From contig NZ_RRYH01000005.1 in NCBI RefSeq assembly GCF_004010155.1, forward strand, positions 62,001-126,000: DNA of 64,000 nt. The letters are read 5' to 3'. The notes under the pieces are model-generated. The model worked only from the letters and a program-made list of their open reading frames with translations. It was not told the DNA's origin and did no database searches. The number at the start of each line of letters is the position of its first letter. Positions within the stretch are counted from its first letter, which is position 1. A program made the position numbers and the translations under genes. Source of the stretch: Solirhodobacter olei. Lineage in GTDB: Bacteria; Pseudomonadota; Alphaproteobacteria; Rhodobacterales; Rhodobacteraceae. Shown here in pieces: positions 8,399 through 16,616 of the stretch.

Positions 8399-9134
8399 GG
8401 CCCCCGCTCCCGGCCCGACCCGGGCCGCCTGCTGGTGGATCGTCGGCGCGAGCGAGGGGCTCGGCCGGGCCTTGGCGAAGCGGCTCGACGCCGAGGGCGC
8501 CTCTCTGATCCTCTCGGCCCGCAATGCCGAGCGGCTGGAGGCGCTGGCGGCCGAGTTGCGCGACGCCCGCGCGGTGGTGATGGACGTGACCGACCCGGCC
8601 TCCGTCGGCGCGGCGGTGGCGGAGGCGCGGCCGGTCGACGGGATCATCTATTGTGTCGGCCTCTACACGCCCATGTCGGCGCGGGAGTGGCAGGCGGAGG
8701 CCTCTGTCGCCGTGGCGGAGGCGAATTTCATCGGCGCGCTGCGGGTTCTGGGCGCGGTGGTGCCGGGGTTTTGCGCGCGGGGGGCGGGGCGCGTCATTCT
8801 GATCGGCTCGCTTGCAGGGTTCCGGGGCTTGCCCGGTTCCATCGGCTACGGCGCGAGCAAGGCCGCGCTGATGCACCTGGCCGAGAACATGCGCGCCGAC
8901 CTGCGCGGCACGGGCGTATCGGTGCAGGTGGTAAACCCGGGCTTTATCGACACGCGGCTGACCAAGCAGAACAGCTTCCGCATGCCCTCGATCATGTCGC
9001 CCGAGGCGGCGGCCGAGCGGGTCCATCGCGCAATCCGGCGCCGGCGCTTCGCGACCTCGTTCCCCTACCCGTTTGCGCTGATCTTCCGCGCCGGCCCGCT
9101 GCTGCCGCTGCGGCTGTTCCAGGCGCTGTTCTAG
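8391..9134 (+). CDS. short-chain dehydrogenase/reductase, last gene of the sigma-E operon
   Basis: NAD(P)-dependent SDR of 247 residues. The cofactor loop is WIVGASEGLGRALAKRL; the catalytic Ser lies in LIGSLAGFRGLPGS, and Tyr-Lys in YGASKAAL. The ATG at 8391 overlaps the methylase stop by 8 bases; an upstream start at 8355 would lie deep in the methylase and has no ribosome site. The C-terminus RFATSFPYPFALIFRAGPLLPL is hydrophobic and could contact membrane, fitting a lipid substrate. The stop TAG (9132-9134) shares the CTAG palindrome with the stop of the convergent aminotransferase. The true substrate is unknown. Confidence 0.88.
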   Translation: MPEAPAPGPTRAACWWIVGASEGLGRALAKRLDAEGASLILSARNAERLEALAAELRDARAVVMDVTDPASVGAAVAEARPVDGIIYCVGLYTPMSAREWQAEASVAVAEANFIGALRVLGAVVPGFCARGAGRVILIGSLAGFRGLPGSIGYGASKAALMHLAENMRADLRGTGVSVQVVNPGFIDTRLTKQNSFRMPSIMSPEAAAERVHRAIRRRRFATSFPYPFALIFRAGPLLPLRLFQALF

Positions 9135-10240
9135 CCCTGGCGGGCCGCGACGAGCGCCTCTGGCAGGGCCCCGGCGAGGGCATCGAGCATCGGATCGGTA
9201 CCACAGCTCACCCGGATGCAACGGTTCTGCGGCGCGACGAAGGGCATGCGCACGAAAATCCCGCGCGCCACCAGCCCATCGAGCACGCGCCGGGCGAAGG
9301 CGCCGTCCCGCCCGCAGTCGATGGTCACGAAATTCGTGGCCGAGGGCAGCGGCACCAACCCGTTCTGCTTTGCGATCGCGCCGATCCGGTCGCGGGCCTG
9401 GGCGACCTTGGTCTTCACCCCGGCGAGATAGCCCTGGTCCGCCAGCGCGGCGAGCGCGCCGGCCTGGCTGATCCGGCTCATCCCGAAATGGTTGCGGATC
9501 TTGTCGAAGGCAGAGATCACTCCCGGCGCGCCGATGGCATAGCCCACCCGCGCGCCTGCCATGCCGTAGCCCTTTGAGAAGGTGCGCATGCGGATCACCC
9601 GCAGATCGCCTGGGTCGATCGGCGGCGCGGTGCCTTCGGGGGCGAGGTCGATATAGGCCTCGTCGAGCACGAGGAGGCTGCCCTCCGGCACCGCGCCGAT
9701 CATAGACTGGATCCGCGCCGCGCCATGGGCGCCGCCCATCGGGTTGTCGGGGTTGGCGAGGTAGATGAGCTTGGGGTGGACCTCGCGGGCGAGCGCGATC
9801 AGCGCCTCCGGATCCTCGGCATCGTCGCGGTAGGGCACCTTGTGGAGCGTGCCGCCATAGCCCGCGACGTGAAAGTTGAAGGTCGGGTAGGCGCCGTCAG
9901 AGGTCACGACCGGGTCGCCGGGGCCAACCAGGAGGCGGACGAGATAGCCCAGAAGACCGTCTATCCCCTCGCCCACCATGATGTTTTCCGGCGCCACGCC
10001 ATGATGCGCGGCAAGCGCGTGACGAAGGTCGTGGTTCTCCGGGTCGCCGTACATCCAGCAGTCGGCGGCCGCAGCCTGCATCGCGGCGATGGCCTTCGGC
10101 GAGGGACCGAAGACCGATTCGTTGGCCCCGATCCGGGCGGTGAAGGGGCGGCCAGAGGCGCGTTCCTGGGTCTCCGGCCCGACGAAGGGGACGGTGGCGG
10201 GAAGGCTCTCGGCCAGGGGGGTGAAGCGGGGTCCTGTCAT
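9131..10240 (-). CDS. HisC-like class I/II aminotransferase
   Basis: PLP-dependent aminotransferase of 369 residues, similar in size and motifs to histidinol-phosphate aminotransferase. Visible are ARIGANESVFGPSP near the N-terminus, YGDPENHDLR, the PDNPMGGAH loop, VLDEAYIDLAP and the PLP-lysine motif TFSKGYGMAGARVGY. ATG 10240 is chosen because the protein then starts just before the conserved N-terminus; a longer frame to 10327 would reach almost to the divergent MFS gene. It is not in a his operon, so it may serve another amino acid (for example aromatic) rather than histidine. Convergent with the SDR gene, overlapping by 4 bases. Confidence 0.85.
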   Translation of the reverse strand: MTGPRFTPLAESLPATVPFVGPETQERASGRPFTARIGANESVFGPSPKAIAAMQAAAADCWMYGDPENHDLRHALAAHHGVAPENIMVGEGIDGLLGYLVRLLVGPGDPVVTSDGAYPTFNFHVAGYGGTLHKVPYRDDAEDPEALIALAREVHPKLIYLANPDNPMGGAHGAARIQSMIGAVPEGSLLVLDEAYIDLAPEGTAPPIDPGDLRVIRMRTFSKGYGMAGARVGYAIGAPGVISAFDKIRNHFGMSRISQAGALAALADQGYLAGVKTKVAQARDRIGAIAKQNGLVPLPSATNFVTIDCGRDGAFARRVLDGLVARGIFVRMPFVAPQNRCIRVSCGTDPMLDALAGALPEALVAARQG

Positions 10241-10349
10241 GGCGGCACTGAAGCGGATTTCCGGCAGTGCGGCAAGCGGCTCGCTGCGCCCGGTGGGGGG
10301 TTGAGCTTCCCGCCGCAGAGGCGTCATATCAGCGCAGCGGAGGGGCCAG

Positions 10350-11993
10350 ATGGACCAGGAGTTGAGAGGACAGACCCGCCAACCGGTGTTTGCGCCGTTG
10401 GCGAACCGGAGCTACCGGGAACTGTGGATCGGGTCCAACGTCTCAAACCTCGGCACGCTGATCCAGACCGTCGGCTCCGGTTGGCTGATGACGCAGCTCG
10501 CCGCCTCGAACGGCATGGTGGCCCTGGTGCAGGCGGCCAACGTCCTGCCGCTGATGGCTTTTTCCATTCTTGCCGGGGCGCTTGCGGATAATTTCGACCG
10601 CCGGACGATCCTGGTGTCGGCGCAGGTCTTCATGCTGGTCGTCTCTGGCGTGCTGGCCCTGCTGGTCTATACCGGGATGGTGACGCCCTGGATCGTGCTT
10701 GCGCTGACCTTCCTCACCGGCTGCGGCACCGCGCTCTACAGCCCCGCCTGGCAGGCCTCGGTGGGCGATATCGTGCCGCGGAATCTGGTGCGCGGGGCGG
10801 TTTCTCTGAACTCCATGGGGTTCAACCTGATGCGCTCCGTCGGGCCGGCGCTGGGGGGCGTGATCGTCGCAGCCTTCGGCGCGGGCGCGGCTTTTGCCGT
10901 CAATACAGTGAGTTATTCGGCCCTGATCACGGCGCTGATGCGCTGGAAGGCGCCGCCGCGCGACAAGCACCTGCCGCGCGAGGCGCTGGGGACCGCGCTG
11001 AGCTCGGGGCTGCGCTATGTCTCGATGTCGCCGGCGCTGATGCGGGTGATGGCGCGGGGCGCGCTTTTCGGGCTGGCGGCCTCCTCGGTGCTGGCGCTGC
11101 TGCCGGTGGTGGCCGCGGATGTGCTGAAGGGCACGGCGCTGACCTACGGGATCCTGCTGGGCGCCTTCGGGGTGGGGGCAATCGGCGGGGTTTTGGCCTC
11201 CAGCCGGCTCTCCGCCCGGCTCAGGAACGAGGCGATGGTGCGCCTGGCTTTCCTGGGATTTGCCATTGGAGTCGAGGGGTTGGCGGCTTCCCGGATGCTG
11301 ATCACCAGCGTTCCGGCGCTGATGATCTGCGGGGCTGCCTGGGTGCTGGCGCTGTCGCTTTTCAACGTGACGGTGCAGCTTTCGACGCCGCGTTGGGTGG
11401 TGGCGCGGGCGCTGTCGTTCTACCAGACGGCCACCTTCGGCGGCATGGCGGCGGGCAGCTGGCTCTGGGGCGCGCTGTCGGACCTGCACGGGCCGGTCTG
11501 GTCGCTCTCTGTTTCCGGCGCGGTGCTGCTGGCGGGGGTCTTCGCCGGGCGCTGGATGGGGATGGCGGAGTTCGACAACCTCAACCTCGACCCCGTCGGC
11601 GCCTGGCGCGAACCGGCGCTGAAGCTGGACCTGCGCGGCCGCTCCGGCCCGGTCATGGTGATGATCGACTACGAGATCGCGCAGGAAGATGTCGAGGAAT
11701 TCCTGGGCCTTATGCGCCAGCGCCGCCGCATCCGCATCCGCGACGGGGCGCGGCAATGGGCGCTTTTGCGGGATCTCGAAAACCCCGAGCTCTGGACTGA
11801 AAGCTACCATGTCCCGACCTGGACGGACTATGTCCGACATCAGGAGCGGCGGGTGCAGGCGGATGCCGACGTGGCCGAGCGGATCTGGGCGATGCACAAG
11901 GGCGAGGCACGCCCGAGGGTGCATCGGATGATCGAGCGGCAGACGGTGCCGGTGCATGACGACATGCCGCTGAAGATGACCGACGTCACCTGA
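10350..11993 (+). CDS. MFS exporter (MFS_3/EntS-like) with C-terminal soluble domain
   Basis: Inner-membrane efflux protein of 547 residues. About 12 hydrophobic segments fill residues 15-405, with the loop motif GALADNFDRRTIL between helices 2 and 3. The last about 120 residues are soluble and start with GPVMVMIDYEIAQEDVEEF, resembling the small alpha/beta monooxygenase-like tail known in this MFS group. Start ATG 10350 has GGAGGGG about 4 bases upstream. It is divergent from the HisC-like gene across a 109-base gap, and stands alone. EntS-type members export siderophores or drugs; the substrate cannot be deduced here. Confidence 0.87.
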   Translation: MDQELRGQTRQPVFAPLANRSYRELWIGSNVSNLGTLIQTVGSGWLMTQLAASNGMVALVQAANVLPLMAFSILAGALADNFDRRTILVSAQVFMLVVSGVLALLVYTGMVTPWIVLALTFLTGCGTALYSPAWQASVGDIVPRNLVRGAVSLNSMGFNLMRSVGPALGGVIVAAFGAGAAFAVNTVSYSALITALMRWKAPPRDKHLPREALGTALSSGLRYVSMSPALMRVMARGALFGLAASSVLALLPVVAADVLKGTALTYGILLGAFGVGAIGGVLASSRLSARLRNEAMVRLAFLGFAIGVEGLAASRMLITSVPALMICGAAWVLALSLFNVTVQLSTPRWVVARALSFYQTATFGGMAAGSWLWGALSDLHGPVWSLSVSGAVLLAGVFAGRWMGMAEFDNLNLDPVGAWREPALKLDLRGRSGPVMVMIDYEIAQEDVEEFLGLMRQRRRIRIRDGARQWALLRDLENPELWTESYHVPTWTDYVRHQERRVQADADVAERIWAMHKGEARPRVHRMIERQTVPVHDDMPLKMTDVT

Positions 11994-12118
11994 CCGCCCG
12001 CAAAAGCCTGGAAACGCTGAGAAATCCGGCTACCGATTCAGCACCGTTTTCGCACAGCTTTCGCACCGTAAAATACCGCAAATCGGGACGGTGCCCTGCC
12101 CTGCGGCGCAACGCCCGC

Positions 12119-12166
12119 TTTTTCCTGGCGGAAATACTCCGGGGGTCCGGGGGCAGCGCCCCCGGC
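12119..12166. repeat. 3'-end GC-rich repeat element, copy B (best-preserved)
   Basis: Blocks in order: TTTTCCTGGC, GGAAATACTCC, GGGGGTCCGGGGG, CAGCGCCCCCGG. It lies between the convergent MFS and short glycosyltransferase genes. The final GGGGGCAGCGCCCCC part is a perfect short hairpin. Shares blocks with elements near 1855, 25091, 25151 and 48803. Confidence 0.65.
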
Positions 12167-12172
12167 CTTCGC

Positions 12173-12637
12173 TCACTTCAGCCGCACCCCGCGCCCCATC
12201 GCCGCCGCCGGCCCGGAGGCCAGGGCCTGCGGCATCAGCAGCCACGGCCGCCCCGGCCGCAGCCGGTTCCAGAGCCCGCCGCCGGCGGGGCGGGCGGGCA
12301 GCCGGCCCAGGGTTCCGGCGGCGGTTTCGAGGTGGCGCAGCAGGCCCTCGGTCCAGCCCGGGGCGGGCAGCGTGTCCGGCGCGGGGATCAGCAGCCATTC
12401 GCCGGAGGCCCCGGCGATCCCGCGCTGCAAGGCCTCCGCCCGCACGGGCGAGTCCTTCAGGATCACCGCGCCCGCGGCCTCGGCCAGCTCCAGCGTGCCG
12501 TCCTTCGAACCGCCGTCGACCACGATGACCTCGCGGATCAGCCCGTCGGCCAGCGCCTCGCCAAGAACGGAGAACTGACGGGCCAGCATCGCTTCGCCAT
12601 TCGTCACCGCGATCACCACCGACACGGGCGCGCGCAT
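12173..12637 (-). CDS. short GT2-type glycosyltransferase
   Basis: Protein of 154 residues with the N-terminal half of a GT-A fold: SVVIAVTNGEAMLARQF, then VIVVDGGSKDGTLELAEA (nucleotide-binding Asp pair), then GEWLLIPAPDTLPAPGW in place of the usual DxD region. Typical GT2 proteins are 220 residues or more, so this one is short and lacks a clear acceptor part. It may be a degenerate or special family member. ATG 12637 has GGGAGAAGG upstream; the longer frame to 12691 would overlap the divergent YgfZ-like promoter area. Function unknown. Confidence 0.65.
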   Translation of the reverse strand: MRAPVSVVIAVTNGEAMLARQFSVLGEALADGLIREVIVVDGGSKDGTLELAEAAGAVILKDSPVRAEALQRGIAGASGEWLLIPAPDTLPAPGWTEGLLRHLETAAGTLGRLPARPAGGGLWNRLRPGRPWLLMPQALASGPAAAMGRGVRLK

Positions 12638-12703
12638 CGCCTTCTCCCTGTTCCCTTGCGGTTGTGATCCTATATGTCGGGGACGTGCCATGGGGAGAAA
12701 AAA

Positions 12704-13456
12704 ATGTCAGCCGGCCCGAACGATCGCCGCATCCTGCGCCTGACGGGCAAGGATCGGGAAACATTCCTGCAGGGATTGGTGACGAATGACGTCCGCCGCC
12801 TTGCGGAGGGGCCGGTCTATGCCGCGCTGCTGACGGTGCAGGGCAAGTACCTTGCCGATTTTCTGCTGATCCCTGACGGCGAGTCGGTCCTTCTCGATGT
12901 GAAGGCCGATCTTGCCGATGCGCTTGTGCGCCGGCTGACGATGTACAAGCTGCGCGCCGATGTGCAGATCGCGGAGAGCGGGCTGAGCGTGCGCCGGGGC
13001 CTTGGCACGCCGCCGGAGGGCGCAGTGGCGGACCCGCGCCATCCGGCGCTCGGCTGGCGGCTCTACGCCGCGGATCCGGGGCCGGAGGAGCCGGTCGACT
13101 GGGATGCGCTACGCGTGGCCGAGATGATCCCCGAGACAGGGGTCGAATTGATCCCGGATGACACCTATATCCTGGAGGTGGGGTTCGAGCGGCTGCACGG
13201 CGTCGACTTTCGGAAGGGCTGCTATGTCGGCCAGGAAGTCACGGCGCGGATGAAGCACAAGACCGAGCTGCGCAAGGGTCTCGCCCAGGTCGAGATCGAG
13301 GGCGCGGCAGCACCGGGCACGGCGATCCTCGCGGGAGAGAAGGAGGCCGGCACGCTGTTTACCCAGGCCGGCGGCAAGGCCTTGGCGCATCTGCGCTTCG
13401 ACCGGGCCGAGGGCGAGATGACGGCGGGCGCGGCGCGGCTGCGCCGAGTCGGCTGA
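12704..13456 (+). CDS. ygfZ: YgfZ/GcvT-domain folate-binding protein
   Basis: Cytoplasmic protein of 250 residues in the tetrahydrofolate-binding YgfZ family, which helps assembly or repair of iron-sulfur proteins such as MiaB. The family signature KGCYVGQEVTARMKHK begins at Lys171, with the reactive Cys173. Start ATG 12704 is preceded by GGGGAG and an A-run; another ATG at 12674 lies upstream without a site. Divergent from the short glycosyltransferase. Length is a little short of E. coli YgfZ (326) because the C-terminal domain is trimmed, which is usual in alphaproteobacteria. Confidence 0.85.
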   Translation: MSAGPNDRRILRLTGKDRETFLQGLVTNDVRRLAEGPVYAALLTVQGKYLADFLLIPDGESVLLDVKADLADALVRRLTMYKLRADVQIAESGLSVRRGLGTPPEGAVADPRHPALGWRLYAADPGPEEPVDWDALRVAEMIPETGVELIPDDTYILEVGFERLHGVDFRKGCYVGQEVTARMKHKTELRKGLAQVEIEGAAAPGTAILAGEKEAGTLFTQAGGKALAHLRFDRAEGEMTAGAARLRRVG

Positions 13457-13766
13457 GGCTGCGGCGGAAGACGGGTCCAAACCCGCATCCGGCGTGACAA
13501 AACCGGGCGAAAACGGGGCCTTGGCGTGGACTTCACGGCGAGGCTTCGCCGATGTCGCAGATTCTTCATCAAATGCTTGATGGAAAGGGGCTGCGCGCTA
13601 TATATGGACGGTCTCCAGGGGGCATTCAGACGAAATGCTGTGGTAAGGCACCCAAGATATGCCGCTGACGCATATCTGACATTCCCTTGTGGGGATACCG
13701 AATCGGGCCGAAACCGCCATATTCGCCGGACACCCGGCAGACGCAAGAGCAAGAATAAAGGACGAT
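13457..13766. other. 310-base intergenic region upstream of the DUF6280 gene
   Basis: No gene recognised. It holds a candidate vegetative promoter at 13577-13604 with an inverted repeat over its -35, then a leader of about 155 bases to ATG 13767. The leader has no obvious riboswitch or strong hairpin by eye. Confidence 0.5.
13567..13604 (+). promoter_or_regulatory. candidate sigma-70 promoter with inverted repeat over the -35
   Basis: TTGATG (13577-13582), 16-base spacer, TATATA (13599-13604). The -35 is the right arm of CATCAA-N4-TTGATG (13567-13582), which could be an operator. Confidence 0.5.
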
Positions 13767-14096
13767 ATGATGTTCGATCTCGTTGACGGCACCGCGTTCA
13801 ACCACGAGCAAGGCCAGCGGGCGCGCAAGCTGTTCGCCGCCGTTGTGCTCGCGGCGTTGGACGATGCGATTGCCGACGACAAGAAGTACGGCAACGGCCC
13901 GGACCAGATCGCCCGCTGGGCGCGGTCGCGGGACGGCCGTGAAGTGCTCTCCTGCGCCGGGATCGACCCGAACGAGCGCGTGGTGAAGGGCCTGATGGAA
14001 TTCGTGGCCAAGGGCGTGCGGACCTCCGTCGCGCTGTCGCGCGAGGAAAGCGAACGCCGCCACGCGGCCGAGCTGGAGCAGGCGGAAGCCGCCTGA
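13767..14096 (+). CDS. DUF6280 family protein
   Basis: Small soluble acidic protein of 109 residues that I recognise as a family very conserved across Rhodobacteraceae, now called DUF6280 (recalled, not searched). It is mostly helical: DGTAFNHEQGQRARKLF, then VVLAALDDAIADDKKYG, then WARSRDGREVLSCAGIDP and FVAKGVRTSVALSREESE. One Cys, no catalytic motif. ATG 13767 follows AAAGGACGAT. It is monocistronic with its own promoter and a clean terminator. High conservation with unknown role suggests a core regulatory or structural function. Confidence 0.85.
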   Translation: MMFDLVDGTAFNHEQGQRARKLFAAVVLAALDDAIADDKKYGNGPDQIARWARSRDGREVLSCAGIDPNERVVKGLMEFVAKGVRTSVALSREESERRHAAELEQAEAA

Positions 14097-14125
14097 ACCA
14101 CCGGGCCAATCCGGCCAAGGCAGTG

Positions 14126-14148
14126 CGCGCCCCTCCGGGGCGCGTTTT
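14126..14148 (+). terminator. intrinsic terminator after the DUF6280 gene
   Basis: CGCGCCCC, loop TCC, GGGGCGCG, then TTTT: a perfect 8-base-pair stem 30 bases after the stop. Confidence 0.85.
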
Positions 14149-14241
14149 GCATTTCGGGCGGCGGGTTGAGGTTCGGGCTGGGCAGTGCCGGGAGTACAAG
14201 CGACAGCGCTGCATGAGCGACGGGGCTGCGAGCGCCACAGT

Positions 14242-14306
14242 GGGGCCTGCGGGCCCCCTGCCCTTTTGACGGTCACGCGGGATACGGAACGGGGCCAGCC
14301 GGCCCC
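14242..14306. terminator. pair of GC palindromes between DUF6280 and PopZ-like genes
   Basis: GGGGCCTGCGGGCCCC (14242-14257) and GGGGCCAGCCGGCCCC (14291-14306), each a 6-bp stem with a 4-base loop. The second begins 7 bases past the PopZ-like stop on the minus strand. No strong T-run, so termination is only possible. Confidence 0.35.
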
Positions 14307-14312
14307 GGCGGG

Positions 14313-15140
14313 TCACTCGCCGCCGAACTGCTGGCCCGCCAGAGCGAGCTTGATCTCGGCCCGGATCAGCTTGCGCAGGTTGCGGGTCATCCGTTCGCCG
14401 AGCGTGCCCTGAAGTTCCTCGCGGATCACCGAGCGGATGATCTCGCGCAGCGCCTCCTCGTCCAGCTCTTCCGGCTCGGTCTCCCCAAAGACGGGCGTGG
14501 CTTCGGGGGGCGCGGCTTCGGGGCCCTCGCCCGCCGAGCGGTGATGGGCAAACTGCGGTACCGGCTCGGGCTTCTTCTGCCAGCCGGCGGTCGCCGGCCC
14601 GGGGGCCGCGGGCGCAGCGGGGGCGGCTTCGGGCGCCGTATCCTCCGCTTCGTCGCGATAGGCGCGGCTGCGGGCGGTGAAGGCCAGCGGCGGCTCGGGG
14701 GGCTCCTCCTCGGCAGAGACGGCCATCGGGGCCTCGGCGGCCTCGTCCTCGTCCTGCGGCTCGGGCAGCGGTTCGGAGAGATAGGCAGAAGGCGCGACCT
14801 CGGAGCCGTCAGGCTCGAACTCGCCCGTGGCGCTGGTCACGGTCGCTTCGAGCACCGCGATGCGGTCATGCAGCGCCGGGGCGGCGGGCTCAGGGCTTTC
14901 GGCCGCGTCGTCATTGGCGGCCGACTGCGGCGCCGGGGAGGCTGCGGGCGGATCCTGGGGGATCCGGAAGGCCGGGGTAAGCACCAGTTTATCAACCGGT
15001 TCCCCCGACGTCGCCGGCGCGGGCGTTTCCGTGCGGGCGCCGCGTTCCGAACGGAACGGGTAGCGCTGCTCCTCCGAGACCAGCCGACGGATCGAGGAGA
15101 GGACATCCTCGATCTCGGTATTCGTCATGCGATCCGACAT
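14313..15140 (-). CDS. PopZ-like (DUF2497) polar organising protein
   Basis: Protein of 275 residues with the three-part layout of Caulobacter PopZ. A short N-terminal helix TEIEDVLSSIRRLVSEEQR (about 6-24) matches the EEILASIRRIISED type. A long Pro/Ala/Glu-rich disordered spacer follows (about 25-220). C-terminal helices include LREIIRSVIREELQGTLGE and MTRNLRKLIRAEIKLAL. PopZ forms polar condensates that anchor the chromosome origin. The spacer is longer than in Caulobacter (whole protein 177). It follows PCMT and TolC genes on the same strand, a neighbourhood I know for DUF2497 in alphaproteobacteria. Start could also be the ATG 12 bases further in. Confidence 0.72.
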   Translation of the reverse strand: MSDRMTNTEIEDVLSSIRRLVSEEQRYPFRSERGARTETPAPATSGEPVDKLVLTPAFRIPQDPPAASPAPQSAANDDAAESPEPAAPALHDRIAVLEATVTSATGEFEPDGSEVAPSAYLSEPLPEPQDEDEAAEAPMAVSAEEEPPEPPLAFTARSRAYRDEAEDTAPEAAPAAPAAPGPATAGWQKKPEPVPQFAHHRSAGEGPEAAPPEATPVFGETEPEELDEEALREIIRSVIREELQGTLGERMTRNLRKLIRAEIKLALAGQQFGGE

Positions 15141-15209
15141 GCCTGCATCCCTACTGCCCCCGATGGAACTCTACCGCCGAAGGGGTCGGGATACAACAAC
15201 GGGTGGCGG

Positions 15210-16586
15210 TTACTGCCCCGCAATCCGCTTCATGATGCGGTCGAGCGCCTTGGCCTGCGAGCTGAGCCCGGAGGCGGGCGCGTGCCGCACGGCATTGTAA
15301 TAGGCGGCCGGGTCGTAGCTGGGCACGCCGAGCTTCAGGTGATCGGCGGTCAGAAGGCCCATCGAGGCCAGAAGCGAATAGACGGCCTGCTCCTGCGTCG
15401 TCTCGGCATTGACGAGCGAGACCTTGGCGTTCAGCAGCGTCTGTTCCGCCGTCAGCACGTCGAGCGTGGTGCGCGAGCCGAGCTTGGCCTCTTCCCGGAC
15501 GCCCTCGAAGGCGACCTGTGCGGCGCGGACCTGCTCGCGGTTGGCCACGATGGAGGAGCGCGCGACGGAGAGCTGCGACCAGGCGTTGTCGACGTTCTGC
15601 TGCACACCCACCGTGGTCTGCATCAGCGCGGCCATGGCCTGGTCGCTGTTGGCGACGGCCTGACGGTAGGCCGAGGAGATCTTGCCGCCGGCATAGATCG
15701 GCTGGGTCAGCGTAACGCTCAGCGTGTTGCCGCTGTTGCTCTTGTTGTCGATGCCGGCCTCGGCGGTGGCCGAGAGGTTCGGGCGGGTGCCGTCCTTGGC
15801 ACGCTCGACGTTCCACTTGGCGGCCTCGACCTGGTGCTGGGCCTGCAGGACGGACGGATGCTCGCGCACCGCGATGGCCTGGGCGGCGGCGAGGTTCTTG
15901 GCCGTGGCGGGCGCCGTCGGCGGCGGGCTCAGCTTCGTCGGGTAGCTGCCGGTGGCGGCCTTGAAAGCCTCGCGCGCGACCTCGTAATTGCCGCGGGCGG
16001 CGACCAGCCCGGCGCTGGCCTGGGCCAGCGCGGCCTGGGCCTGGGCGACGTCGGTCTTGGTGACCTCGCCCACGTCGAACTTGTCCTGCGTCGCCTTCAG
16101 CTCCTGCTTCAGCACGTTCACGTTGTTCTGCTGGAGCGAGACGGTCTGGCTGTTCTGCAGCACGCCGAGATAGGCCGAGACGGCGGAGAGCAGCACCTGC
16201 TGTTCGACCCCCACCAGCGCCTCACGGGTCGCCAGGACGGTTTCCTTGGCGGCGTTGATCCCGGCGCGGGTGCGGCCGAAATCGTAAAGCGTCATCGAGG
16301 CCGAGAGCGCCAGCGTGCCGTAAAGATTGTTGTAGTAGGTCGCGGCCGTGGCCGGCGTCTGCACCTTGCCCTGGGCGACGAAGTTGAGCACCGGGCGCAG
16401 AGCGGAAACCGATTGGGCCACGCCCTCGTCGGCGGCACGCAGGACGGCGCGGTTCTCTTCCAGAAGGTGGGAATGGCGGTAGGCCATCACCAGCGCATCG
16501 GTCAGCGTTTCCGCCTGCACCTGCGGCGCCAGGACGGCCGCCGCAGAAAGGGCGGCCAGGAACCGCCCGAAGGTCACTTTACGCAT
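15210..16586 (-). CDS. tolC: TolC family outer-membrane efflux/secretion protein
   Basis: Outer-membrane channel of 458 residues for type I secretion or drug efflux. There is a signal peptide (RKVTFGRFLAALSAAAVLA, cleavage after VQA), then two OEP repeats rich in heptads. The repeats are marked by ALVMAYRHSHLLEENRA, LYDFGRTRAGINAAKE, LTQPIYAGGKISSAYRQA and LGSRTTLDVLTAEQTLLNA. ATG 16586 has AGGAG 8 bases upstream; a GTG at 16595 would touch that site, so it is less likely. It lies 30 bases after the PCMT gene and 69 before the PopZ-like gene, forming one transcription unit. Confidence 0.92.
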   Translation of the reverse strand: MRKVTFGRFLAALSAAAVLAPQVQAETLTDALVMAYRHSHLLEENRAVLRAADEGVAQSVSALRPVLNFVAQGKVQTPATAATYYNNLYGTLALSASMTLYDFGRTRAGINAAKETVLATREALVGVEQQVLLSAVSAYLGVLQNSQTVSLQQNNVNVLKQELKATQDKFDVGEVTKTDVAQAQAALAQASAGLVAARGNYEVAREAFKAATGSYPTKLSPPPTAPATAKNLAAAQAIAVREHPSVLQAQHQVEAAKWNVERAKDGTRPNLSATAEAGIDNKSNSGNTLSVTLTQPIYAGGKISSAYRQAVANSDQAMAALMQTTVGVQQNVDNAWSQLSVARSSIVANREQVRAAQVAFEGVREEAKLGSRTTLDVLTAEQTLLNAKVSLVNAETTQEQAVYSLLASMGLLTADHLKLGVPSYDPAAYYNAVRHAPASGLSSQAKALDRIMKRIAGQ

Positions 16587-16616
16587 CAGCCTCACTCCTG
16601 CTCGTCGTGCGCCAGC

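Noticed and set aside
12665-12693. Another sigma-E promoter (TGATCC at 12665) before ygfZ
   Set aside because: After the 18-base spacer there is no TA-type -10, and the gene has no stress context.
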